Shown here piece by piece: positions 43,833 through 53,369 of a DNA stretch of 64,000 bases. Position numbers and translations under genes: made by a program. This DNA is from Rehmannia glutinosa (Eukaryota; Streptophyta; Magnoliopsida; Lamiales; Orobanchaceae), in the NCBI GenBank assembly GCA_016081115.2, contig JABTTQ020003014.1, positions 1 through 64,000 of the forward strand, read 5' to 3'. The notes under the pieces are model-generated. The model made no database searches, was not told where the DNA came from, and saw only the letters and a program-made list of their open reading frames with translations. How positions within the stretch are numbered: the stretch's first letter is position 1; the number at the start of each line of letters is the position of its first letter.

Positions 43833-45266
43833 TTGACAAGCTCGTTTCACATCGCGAGTGAAGAGAAACGATCGTCGACTCTGAACGAAGCTCATCTTTT
43901 CGGCACCTCCACCACCAAGCCACCACTATTTGATTCCAAAAATTTTAATTTTTGGAAAGAAAGAATGGAATGCTACTTACAAGGTTGCGGGTTCGACATT
44001 TGGAACACCGTCATGAATGGAGAATCCATTCCGATGAAAGATACACCACACACCTCAAAAGGCTTCAAAAAGCTCAATGATGAAGAAAAGAAAATCATCT
44101 TCTTAAACGGTAAGGCTTTAAATATTTTGTATTGTTCATTTACTAATATAGAATATGAACATATTGTAGGAATAAAATCGGCACATGAAGTATGGCAAAA
44201 ATTAGAAGCCATCTATGGAGTATTTGCAAATGAAAGGAGTCAAACAAAAACATCTACTTCTCAAGGTCATACAAGCTCATATCTAAGGAACAAGCCTCCT
44301 ACAACTTCCAACTATGAAGAAGTTGAATATTGTTTTATGGGCATCAATGAAGAAAATGAGGTATGTCTTAAACCCTCTACTTCCTATGATATTGTTATTC
44401 AAGATGATTATAGTGATTTGCAAAATGATTATGATGAACTTCAAAATGAATTCCAAAGCTTACTTGTTAAATACAAAAATATGAAAAAGGAATTCAACAT
44501 TTTGAAAAATGATAAGGATAGTTTACTTACTTCCTATGAATCACTATCATGTGCTCACACCACCACTCTTGACAAGGTTAGAAACCTTGAAAAAGAAAAT
44601 AGTACTCTCGTTAAGGATATTAATTGCTTGAAAAAGGATTTTTCTAAATCTGACTTGAGTACCAATGAAATTGTTGATCGTTGTAATAATTCGAAACTAG
44701 AACTTGATCATAAGCCTAAGGATGTCAATCACATGAAAAATAATCAAGTCTCTAAGCATGTTGGTCATTATGCTCCTAGAATTATTACATGTTTCTATTG
44801 CGGTAAAAAGGGTCATACGGTAAATACTTGTCGGGCTAAAAATAGCTCTAATTATTGTTGGAGACCTAAAAGTCTCAAGACTAATCCTAAAGGACCCAAA
44901 CACATAAGGGTACCACAAAATAATGTGTTATTAGGTACCCGGCGAAATAATGATCGAAGAAAATTCATACCGCCAAGAAGACATCAAATGACCGTGTCAT
45001 TTGATCAAAGAAGGAGAAACTATTTTCGACAAAGCCAACTTTCAAGAAGAGGATATAATCAAAATTGGGAAGAACATAATCCTTGGAAATGGCAAAGACA
45101 TCATCAAGATGATTTTCAAAGAAGAAGAGACTATCAACAAAGGGAAGGTAACAAACCTTGGAAATGGAGTAATCAAACAAGTCATCAACAACAAAGTGAC
45201 TTCTCAATGGGAAGATATCATCAACAATGGGAAAGACACAACCCATGGAAACGGCGTAATTGGTAA
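43833..45266 (+). CDS. Copia-type gag of the inner element
   Basis: One open frame of 477 codons, but it begins at a TTG and no ATG lies near its start, so the true start is uncertain (an upstream break near the primer site is possible). Order: capsid-like N-terminus (FDSKNFNFWKERMECYLQGC; KAHEVW-like block around 'GIKSAHEVWQKLEAIYG'), then a long coiled-coil stretch (about residues 190-300), and a CX2CX4HX4C zinc knuckle CFYCGKKGHTVNTC (44790-44831). It ends in a basic, aromatic tail with three repeats around NPWKW/KPWKW/NPWKR. It would form particles and bind RNA. Gag is intact while pol is absent, as expected of an element that borrows enzymes. Confidence 0.85.
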   Translation: MTSSFHIASEEKRSSTLNEAHLFGTSTTKPPLFDSKNFNFWKERMECYLQGCGFDIWNTVMNGESIPMKDTPHTSKGFKKLNDEEKKIIFLNGKALNILYCSFTNIEYEHIVGIKSAHEVWQKLEAIYGVFANERSQTKTSTSQGHTSSYLRNKPPTTSNYEEVEYCFMGINEENEVCLKPSTSYDIVIQDDYSDLQNDYDELQNEFQSLLVKYKNMKKEFNILKNDKDSLLTSYESLSCAHTTTLDKVRNLEKENSTLVKDINCLKKDFSKSDLSTNEIVDRCNNSKLELDHKPKDVNHMKNNQVSKHVGHYAPRIITCFYCGKKGHTVNTCRAKNSSNYCWRPKSLKTNPKGPKHIRVPQNNVLLGTRRNNDRRKFIPPRRHQMTVSFDQRRRNYFRQSQLSRRGYNQNWEEHNPWKWQRHHQDDFQRRRDYQQREGNKPWKWSNQTSHQQQSDFSMGRYHQQWERHNPWKRRNW

Positions 45267-46120
45267 ACCGTATCTCTCCATTTATATATGCATTTTATCA
45301 TTAATACATGCATGTTTTTAAATAGTGTCTAAATTGCAAAATAAGTCTTCAAGCATTTTTTTTAGGTCCTTTATATATTTGTGAGTTTCAATTTTTTTTA
45401 AAAAAAAAAAAAAAGGAAGACCTTGCATGATTTTCTAAAACTTTTGAGCATTTAATTAGACTTATGAGGCTTATTATCTCTTATGAAATCTTATAGCATA
45501 AGCTCTTTTTGATATCTCCTATTTGCCTACACTTGTATTTTTTTGTGCAAATTTTGTCTAAGAATTGTGTAGGATATGTATCTCATATTCATTGGCTATT
45601 ACGTCATCAAGTTCCTTAAACTATCAAGGTACGTTACCTCGTATTTTTTTTTTGAACTCGATATTATGCTTATGCACATATCTTTCAAGATATTTCATTT
45701 TAACCCCTTAAGTGCCCCTAAATGATTTTGCAAATATTCTCTTAAATAGGCACTATTTGTTATGTCTCGACTTTCTCGATTATATGATTTCCCAAAACCC
45801 ATATTTGTTGGATATAACCCAAAAATATTTTTTGCAAAGTTTTAAAACTTTTGGGGTGATAAATCGAATTTTGGAAAACTCTGGGAAAAGTAAAAATTAC
45901 AGGGACGGTCAAAGCAGGCGACCGAGTGTCGCCGTCGCCGGGATGTGATCCATTTTTACAACTTATAAACATTTTGTCTTCTTCGCAAAACAGAAGCAAG
46001 AAATCCCTCAAACCCTTAGCAGCGACTTTTTCATTCCCCTTTCTCTAGTATCTTCAATTCTTCATCATTTTTCACGATTCTTGTTGCTAATCTTCTTATT
46101 TTCACAAGAATCTTACATAT
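45267..46120 (+). promoter_or_regulatory. Inter-ORF spacer with promoter-like sequence and leader
   Basis: AT-rich with a poly-A tract (about 45402-45414). Near its end are a small CG-rich block related to the U3 motif (GGCGACCGAGTGTCGCC, 45917-45933), a TATA-like ACTTATAAACATT (45961-45973) and then about 120 nt of CT-rich sequence with AAACCCTTAG before the ATG at 46121. This resembles a plant promoter and 5' UTR, so the second ORF may be transcribed separately. That is inference; no transcript data are available. Confidence 0.45.
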
Positions 46121-47506
46121 ATGGCACCTCCAAGAAATTCTACCGAACGAAATCCTCAAAAGAGGAGAAGGAGGCAAAGGGGAGAATCTTTTTCCAATCC
46201 CCAACAAGATGATATTCTACAAGGAGACTATCAAAATCGGCTTACGGAAAAGGAGATTGTCGAATTAAGAGCCGAGGTTTCAAAATCAAGCATTCATTGG
46301 GACTCTAGTAAGTTATCACTCCTCTACGAGCCTCCCTCTAGAGCTAATAGATTTCGATTTTTAAACAAACTTGCGGAGGAACATTATGAGAATATTGGAT
46401 TGAATGATAAGAAAATTGCATGCACTCCTATGGTTCGTTTTCAAGCATTTCATGATGAATTTCCGGATATTAGAGCTTATTTTGAAATTCAAGGATGGGT
46501 TTCACTTTGGGATAATCCGTGTTTGCATTATGATGACGAGCTTATAAGACTTTTTTATGCAAATATGTGGATTGTTGATGCCTCGGTAGATAATCCGTTG
46601 GAACTTCACACTTTTGTTAATGGTAGGCATTTTTCATGGACATTGGCCGATATTTGCAATCACTTTAACGTGCCAAATGATGGAGTGGTCAATGTGGATT
46701 GCGCTCATTGGGATGATAACATTTTAGGTGTTTCACTAGATGATGTGAAAACCTTTTAGGAGTATATCCCAGTGACATACTCGGCAATGCCGCCAAACTA
46801 TCGGATTATATCTATCATTTGCTCCTATTGTGTTTGTGGAAAGGAAGTAAAACTTCCAAGTAATCTCGAACTCTTTCTCACCTATAAGATTGTTCAAGGA
46901 GAAAGAGTAAATTATGGGGCAATTTTTGTGTATTGTTTGTTGGAATCTAGAAAGCTTACCAAGAAAAAATATACCTTAGGTAATTTGATTTGCCGTCTCC
47001 TATATTTATCGGGATACCCGGAAAATGAAATGAATACTGAAATTCGTCACAATGATTTTGATAATGACAACATTCTACAAATGGTAAGAATGCGACGACA
47101 TTTACCACGGGTTCCTACCAAAGCCGCTAGGGGACGTGCCCAACATCAACAACAACCTCGGGATGATTTATTTAATGACAATGAGGTTGAAAATATTGAA
47201 AGATATGAGTTTGACGAACAAAGAAATGAAGAGGAAAATGAAGAAGAAAATGTGGGAAATGAACAAGAAATTAGGGAGGAAGAAAATGAGGAAGGAGATG
47301 AAGACGAGTTGGATGTTGAAGATCTAAATCTCAAAGAGAGAATGGCCAAAGTGGAAAGAGAAACATTTAGAGATGTGGCCTCTCTTAGAAAAGAGCTCCG
47401 GGTTGTGAAAAAGGAAAATTCTAGTTTGAAAAAGTCAATTGGCAAATTGAAGAAATTTATCAAAGATCTCATTCCCGGAACTTGCTTCTCTTCGGACGAA
47501 GATTGA
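46121..47506 (+). CDS. Additional ORF (putative plant transposon protein domain) with one in-frame UAG
   Basis: ATG at 46121. The frame is interrupted only by a TAG (46757-46759) and continues in the same frame to 47506 (461 codons plus the internal and terminal stops). The N-terminal basic region (RNPQKRRRRQR-like) could be a nuclear signal. Next is a globular domain with FEIQGWVSLWDNPC, FYANMWIVD, FVNGRHFSWTLADICNHF and, after the stop, FLTYKIVQGERVNYGAIFVY; this pattern fits the 'putative plant transposon protein' domain found in additional ORFs of plant retroelements. An acidic E-rich stretch (about 47200-47320) and a C-terminal coiled coil (LRKELRVVKKENSSLKKSIG) follow. The function is unknown. 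It sits where env-like ORFs lie in SIRE relatives, but no signal peptide or membrane segment is seen. Confidence 0.72.
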
Positions 47507-48734
47507 TGCCCCTCCCTTCCTTTACTTTCTAGCTTTTTCATTATTAATGCTTTGTATTTTCATGAACCTTTGTAAAACTTGTTTGTACTAATGATATTTG
47601 CTTGTTTTCTGAAAAGGGTTAAAATTGCAAGTTGATAATGACTTGTGGATGATCATGATTTTGCTGGAGTATTTGATGGTAAAAATACTCTTATATGGCA
47701 TGGTTTGAATATTGGTATGAAGTACTTGATGGTAAAAGTGCTTCTCTTGATGCTTTGATCTTTATGCTTAGTTGGATATGTTGGGACATTTGATACATGT
47801 ATTGTTTAAAGCATGACATATTACTTGATGGATGCTCTAATTTTTGGCATTTGTAATGCCTTGATCATTCTTAGCTTATCTCAATTGGGTTGAACCCTTG
47901 AGAATCTACTTTGAGCTTCTTATTTGATGGACAAATGTTGCATATGGTGCATATGATCTTTATGAGCTTTGGAATGAGGTTGATTGATGATATGAAAATT
48001 TTTGGCTTGAAACCTTTACAAGGACTATATGCAACCTCTTTTATTTTTCAAGCACACAAGGTGTTTGTAGAAATGTCGCAATGAAAACTTTCAACTTCTA
48101 CATGATTCTCTTGCTTCAAAATGTCTTAAAATCTTCTTGAAATCATGTTTTTAGCTTACTAATGAGCTTATGGATCTCTTATGTTACAATTCTCCCATTT
48201 TCCTTAGACTCTATGTATAATTTGCTCGATGGTTGATAAACCGTCTCGTTTGCGCACTTTGATATATTTGTATGATGTTTTTATCATCCTAACATTCTTT
48301 TTGATGATTCCAAAGGGGGAGAAACAGGATATTGGCTCATTAGCTCAAAGAAGCTAATAAAAGCTTGTCATAAAAACTATAAGCTATGGCTCATAAAAGC
48401 CATAAGTTGTGATTTGTTTTTAGTCCAATTGTTGCTTGATGGACTTATATAATTGTTTAATGATGCTTGTTGACAGGGGGAGCTTATAAGCTCTTGAACA
48501 AACTGTAAAAGCTAAAGCTTTTAGCTTATGGAAAATTGCTTTTACATTATTCTTGATATGCTTGTTGATAGGGAAAGCTTTTGATTATTATTGAATATAT
48601 TTACTCCCTACTTGGTTACTTTAATATTTTTGGAAATTTTGGTTGCTTCCAAACGGTCAAATGTTTTTACCGGAAAATCATTTCTAAAATCGCTCTCTTA
48701 GTTGGTGTAAAAATTGTTTTGGTTTGTAATCATC
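47507..48734 (+). other. 3' untranslated region of the inner copia element
   Basis: AT/T-rich with no ORF. It has two internal polypurine-like tracts, CAAAGGGGGAGAAA (about 48312-48325) and CAGGGGGAGC (about 48475-48484), before the functional-looking tract at 48735. GAGCTTATAAGCTC near 48479 is a perfect palindrome. Confidence 0.5.
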
Positions 48735-48745
48735 AAAAGGGGAGA
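48735..48745 (+). other. Polypurine tract of the inner copia element
   Basis: AAAAGGGGAGA, one base from the 3' LTR start at 48747. Confidence 0.8.
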
Positions 48746-48746
48746 T

Positions 48747-50182
48747 TGTTTGATACATGTTTTTATCTTAATTTTGATGATTTTATTTTATCACCAAAAC
48801 AATGTTTTTAAAGGTTGTCCAAATACTCCTAAATGATTTAAAATGGTTGTAATATTTTAGGAGTATTTCCTCAAGTTTATTTTTGATAATAATGGACAAC
48901 ACTTTTAATGATTTTATATCAACGGGTTTTTACTCCTATAACAAGATTTTCAAATGTTGTCTAAATACTCCCAATTGTTTTAAAATGTTTTTATTGAATT
49001 TTCGAGTATTTCTTGAGTTTTATTTTCGACAAAAATTGGACAACATTTGTCTCATGGTCGACCGGTCGCCCTATAGGGCAACCCGTACCTGAAGATGTTT
49101 TTAGAAATAGAAAATGAGACGGAGGTAAAAACAGGCAGGTCGACCGGTCGCCCAATGGTCGACCGGTACCTGCATGTTGTGTCTTGAAACAGAACAAACC
49201 TCTTCGTTTTTTTTTTTTATGTTGGGGGCCGGTTGAGACAGTCGACCGGTCGCCTGTTGAATTTTTCAAAGTGTTCTTTTTTCTCTTATTTCGCACGGAC
49301 GGCCGCCCGTGTGTATTGACAGCAAAAATATGACCGTTTGACAGCAGACACATTTCCTTAAATTGTGGGATTGATTTCTAACAGCTATATTCTTGATTTT
49401 AATTGTATTTTTCTGTAGATTTTCAATCCCCAAGAGGAGCCTATGCTTGATCAATCATCTCCTATAAATAGAGGAAGTTTTGGAGCAACCAATACAACAA
49501 TTGAGATACAACACAACAAGATACACTTCAAGCAAATACTTGGTCTTTCATTGTTATTATTCTTGTTGTAAATTTGCCTAGCTTATCACTTTCACATCCT
49601 TGAGGTCTAGGCTATTCTTGATTACACCTTGCACTCAAATTGTATTATTCATTATTGAGTTGTAATCTTGATTTTTGGTTATCATTCAAACACAAGATAT
49701 CCTTGTGAGTGTTCTTGTGGTAAGAACACACTTGGATGATCTAGGTGATAGGTGAAGAAGATTGTGGTGATCTTCTTATTGAGGTGTTGAAGAATTTGGT
49801 ATTCTTCAAGGTTGAAGATTGTGGTAATCTTCACAAGGTGCCGTTGAAGGAAGATTGTGGTGATCTTCAAAGGGAGATTGTGGTAATCTCCAAAGGTGTT
49901 GTTGTAGAAGAGTGTGGTGCTCTTCAAGGTGTTGTAAGTTGAATTTGTATTAATTTTGGTAATTAATAAAATTCTTTTCTTTTGAAATCCATCCGGATAT
50001 CTTGGGGTGGTAGAGGATTAGGCCCTAGGTGGGTTGAACCTCTTTAAATCGCGTGTGTTGTTTACATTCCGCACCTTTATTATTGTGTTTGAGCATTTGT
50101 TTCGAAAAAGAGGGCGAAATCGAAAAGATGGAGATAATCTATTCACCCCCCCTCTAGATTATCGTAGCCGCTTGGACTTACA
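48747..50182 (+). repeat. 3' LTR of the inner copia element
   Basis: Matches the 5' LTR. It has clearer GTCGACCGGTCGCC copies in U3, the TATA box at 49462-49471 and the same six-hairpin array at 49757-49925. The GTTTT target duplication follows at 50183-50187. Confidence 0.93.
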
Positions 50183-51190
50183 GTTTTATTTCCCGAATAG
50201 AGCCAAAAGATGTGTCTCAAGCATTGGATGACACACATTGGATTCACGTCATGCAAGAAATGCTGAATCAATTTGAAAGAAACAAAGTATGGGAATTGGT
50301 GCAGAGACCAACCCATTAAAATGTTATTGGCACAAAATGGGTTTTCAGAAACAAAATGAATGAGGAAGGATCTGTTGTAAGAAACAAAGCAAGATTGGTA
50401 GCCAAAGGGTATTTCCAAGAAGAGGGTATAGATTTTGATGAAACCTTTACTCCTGTTGCAAGATTAGAAGCAATAAGGATGTTTCTTGCTTATGATGCAC
50501 ATAAGAACTTCACTATGTCTCAAATGGATATGAACAGTGCATTTCTAAATGGACTGTTAGAGGAAGAAGTCTATGTTGAACAACCTCCAGGTTTTGAGTA
50601 GAAAACTATTGGAGATAAGGTATACAAGCTCAAGAAAGCAATGTATGGATTGAAACAAGCACGAAGAACATGGTATGATACATTGTCTCAATTCCTGACT
50701 TACAATGGATTCACCAAAGGCAAAGTTGACAGAACACTCTTCAGAATTCAAGATGGAGAGAGTATACTGCTTGTTTAAATATATGTGGATGACATCATTT
50801 TTGGATCCACAAATAAAGAGTTGTGTGATAAGTTCTCAAACCTCATGCAATGAAAATTTGAGATGAGCATGATGGGAGAGTTGACTTTCTTCCTAGGACT
50901 TCAAGTCAAGCAATTGAAGGATGGAACCTTCATAAGTCAAACAAAGTATACCAGAGATTCAATGAAGAAATTTGGTATGGAAGAGAAGTCTTTTATGAAA
51001 ATTCCAATGAACACATCAGTCAAGATGGACATGGATGCAGATGGCAAAGCTATAGATCAAACCAGATATAGAGCACTCATTGGATCATTGCTCTACTTAA
51101 CAGCCAGCAGGCCAGACATCACCTTTGTTGTAGGTGTATGTGCAAGATTTCAATCTGCACCAAAGGAGAGCCACATGACTGCAGCCTAAG
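50183..51190 (+). pseudogene. Copia reverse transcriptase of the SIRE-like element
   Basis: Resumes after the inserted element with IEPKDVSQALDDTHWIHVMQ, then GTKWVFRNKMNEEGSVVRNK, ARLVAKGYFQEEGIDFDETF, FLNGLLEEEVYVEQPPGFE, AMYGLKQARRTWYD and the catalytic YVDDIIFGSTN (YVDD at 50782-50793). Next come MMGELTFFLGLQVKQ and YRALIGSLLYLTASRPDI. In-frame stops include TAA after RPTH, TAG after PPGFE, TAA just before YVDD and TGA after LMQ; two sit where glutamine is usual. Not functional as read. Confidence 0.9.
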
Positions 51191-51725
51191 ATAATCCTAA
51201 AGTATTTGAAGGGATGCAGGAAGTTGGCTTATGGTATCTAAAGGAAGGTGGATTTAAGCTTATTGGTTACTCGGTTCGGACTATGTTGGATGTATAGTTG
51301 ATGAGGATAAGTACTTGAGGTACATGTCAACCGCTTGGAAATAGATTCGCTTTTTCTGGTTTAGCAAGAAGCAAAACTCAATAGCCTCATCCACAAAAGC
51401 AGAGTACATAGGCTGCGCAGCGGTTGTTGTGCCCAAGTCTTATGGATGAGACAAAGAATCGAGAGACTATGAGATTCAAGAAAAAGAAATTCCAATTATG
51501 TGTGATAACACTAGTGCTATTGCAAACCACTCAGAATCCTTTGTTGCATTCAAGAACAAAGCACATTGATGTCGATATCATTTTATAAGAGATCATGTTG
51601 AAAAGAAAGACATCACCTTGGAATACATCTCAACCGAGCAAGATTAGGCGATATATTCACAAAGCCTCTATGTGAATCAAGATTTGAAGAGCTCAAGAAT
51701 GAGTTAGGGTTAATTGAGCTGAGTT
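51191..51725 (+). pseudogene. Copia RNase H of the SIRE-like element
   Basis: Frame-shifted pieces: LIGYS, FSKKQNSIASSTKAEYIGCA (51356-51415; the conserved STxAEYIA block), IPIMCDNTSAIAN (catalytic D region), SRTKHIDV-like sequence (about 51545-51580) and YISTEQ near 51630. They define the copia RNase H and the end of pol. Confidence 0.82.
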
Positions 51726-52268
51726 GAAACTCAGAAGACTCCATCAACAGAGAAAGAAGATGAGAAAACAAGAACAGAGCAAGTTTCACACATCAGCCAA
51801 GTGAAACAACCTTATCGGGAAGTCAGCTGTATCAAGCGAGCTGACAGCTGAGTTACAATATGGGAAGAGAGAAGCAGAGTTAAGTCACTTTCGATATAAG
51901 CTGAATCATTTATGAACTAAGGGACAAAAAACAGTCGTTTTTAATTAGCGGAGATGTTTTTAAGGATGACGTCAGCGTAATAATGATGGTCATAGTAAAA
52001 GCTGCACAGGAACCCATATAATTGGATATAAATGCTACTGCATTAAATGCGAGGAATTAAATGCGGTTTTGACGTGTTAATCTCAACCGTTGATTTTGAT
52101 CAAAAATTTCAAAATCCGAATTGTGTTCTTTCACGTCCTTTATATATGGAAACTTTCATTTTCTCACTACGCGAATTGTTCATCTTCAAGAAAAGCAAAG
52201 TTTTCTCTTAAACCCTAAGTTATGTTAAGCAAGTTTCTTACTTTTCGTTTGGTGAAATTCTCACGAAA
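51726..52268 (+). promoter_or_regulatory. Spacer after pol with promoter-like sequence and leader
   Basis: Contains TTTATATATGG (52139-52149) about 120 nt before the ATG at 52269, then a CT-rich leader with AAACCCTAAG (52210-52219), typical of plant 5' UTRs. The arrangement parallels that before 46121 in the inner element. Separate transcription of the additional ORF is inferred. Confidence 0.45.
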
Positions 52269-53369
52269 ATGGCTCAAAAGCACGACTTTGTGAAACTCTC
52301 GAAGCAAATTCACACTGGCTCTTCCGTGGATTTAGATGGAATGATAAAGCAAGGTGTTGATGAAACCCTGGTTCTGAAGATCGCTGATATGTTGGAAAAG
52401 TCAGGGCTAAAGGCTTTTCTGACTATGGAGTACTCTCATACCTACCTGGATGAGGTAGCTCAGTTCTACGTTAATGCTGATGTGCAGGACGAAGAAATAA
52501 AATCTTCCGTCCACAACAAGGTCATAAAACTCAGTGCAAAAGACCTTGTTGAGCATTCCTTGTTGCCCTCGGAGGGCTCAAAGTACATCTATGAGGCTGA
52601 TGTCGACTTGGCTAGCTTTGCATGGAAGGAAGTGGTTTACACACGGTGACAAGAAAGTCGACAAGAAGGCTTGGCGAAGGGCGACTATCACAAGTTGATG
52701 GATGTCGTCTCAAAATGTGTCGACATGAAGTTTGGAAGCTTTAATCAGCTGTCTAAGACTAAGCTAATCGTCATGGCTGCGATCATGCAAGGAAAGAAAG
52801 TCAACTGGGCTGAGTTTGTCTACAGCAGACTCTGCCAGAATGTGCTGAACAGGACGTATAAGAAGGATGGGTTCTTCAGAAGCTCGCTAGGATATGGCCT
52901 TGTGATTGGCCATTTGTTGGAAGTGAAGGGTATTGCTCTTCGCCATGGCAAACCTTTCCATCTGAACAAGAAAATGTTCCACGCAAACCTTTCCAGTGCC
53001 CAGAAGAGAGCTCACGCAAAGAAGACGGACACCAGTGAGGGGGAATCAACTGATTCCGAAGACACAGCTGCTGCCCCTCCACCGAAGAAGAAAAATGCCC
53101 CTGCAGCTCAGACAAAGAAAGCTGTCTCTACAGCTAAGCCCAAGAAAGCTCCTGCCCTTGCAGCCGAGTCCCCTGCCCGAGCAGCCGAGACTCCTGCCCC
53201 TGCAGCAGAGACTAAGAAAAAACCCTCAATCTCTTCTCAAGTCGCAAAGAACAAGAGGACTGCCAAGTCGAGGAAGGCAACTCCCTTTAAGAAGTGTACC
53301 CAAGTCCCCACCGATGCTGAATCTATTGAATCAGAACCAGAAGTCCCTCTGGTTCGTCCAAAGAAGTGA
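52269..53369 (+). pseudogene. Additional post-pol ORF of the SIRE-like element, broken once
   Basis: ATG at 52269. Open to a TGA at 52647-52649, then open again in the same frame from 52650 to 53369. The short stretch around the stop (about 52640-52680) reads sensibly in another frame, so it probably reflects two compensating indels. The domain includes DLVEHSLLPSEGSKYIYEAD, then KLMDVVSKCVDMKFGSFNQL and KLIVMAAIMQGKKVNWAEFV, resembling the second half of the inner element's additional ORF (LELFLTYKIVQGERVNYGAIF) and plant transposon-protein domains. The C-terminus (about 53000-53369) is rich in K, A, P with repeated KKAPA and PAPAAET phrases, like a linker-histone tail. Cellular role unknown; no signal peptide or membrane helix is seen. 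Confidence 0.65.

Larger units (their letters stand above)
42337..50182 (+). mobile_element. Non-autonomous copia (SIRE-related) element with gag and an additional ORF
   Basis: LTRs 42337-43811 and 48747-50182, flanked by GTTTT (42332-42336 and 50183-50187), inserted between integrase and RT of the host element. Contains a primer site, gag (43833-45266), a spacer with a promoter-like sequence, a second ORF (46121-47506) and a polypurine tract, with no protease, integrase or RT. The LTR start (TGTTTGATACATG ... TTTTGATGAT) and the polypurine context (CATCAAAAGGGGAGAT) resemble those of the SIRE-like host element, which suggests mobilisation by related enzymes. Confidence 0.92.

Noticed and set aside
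46121..47506. Host gene
   Set aside because: It sits between gag and polypurine tract of an LTR element bounded by matching LTRs and a target duplication, and matches a transposon-associated domain pattern.
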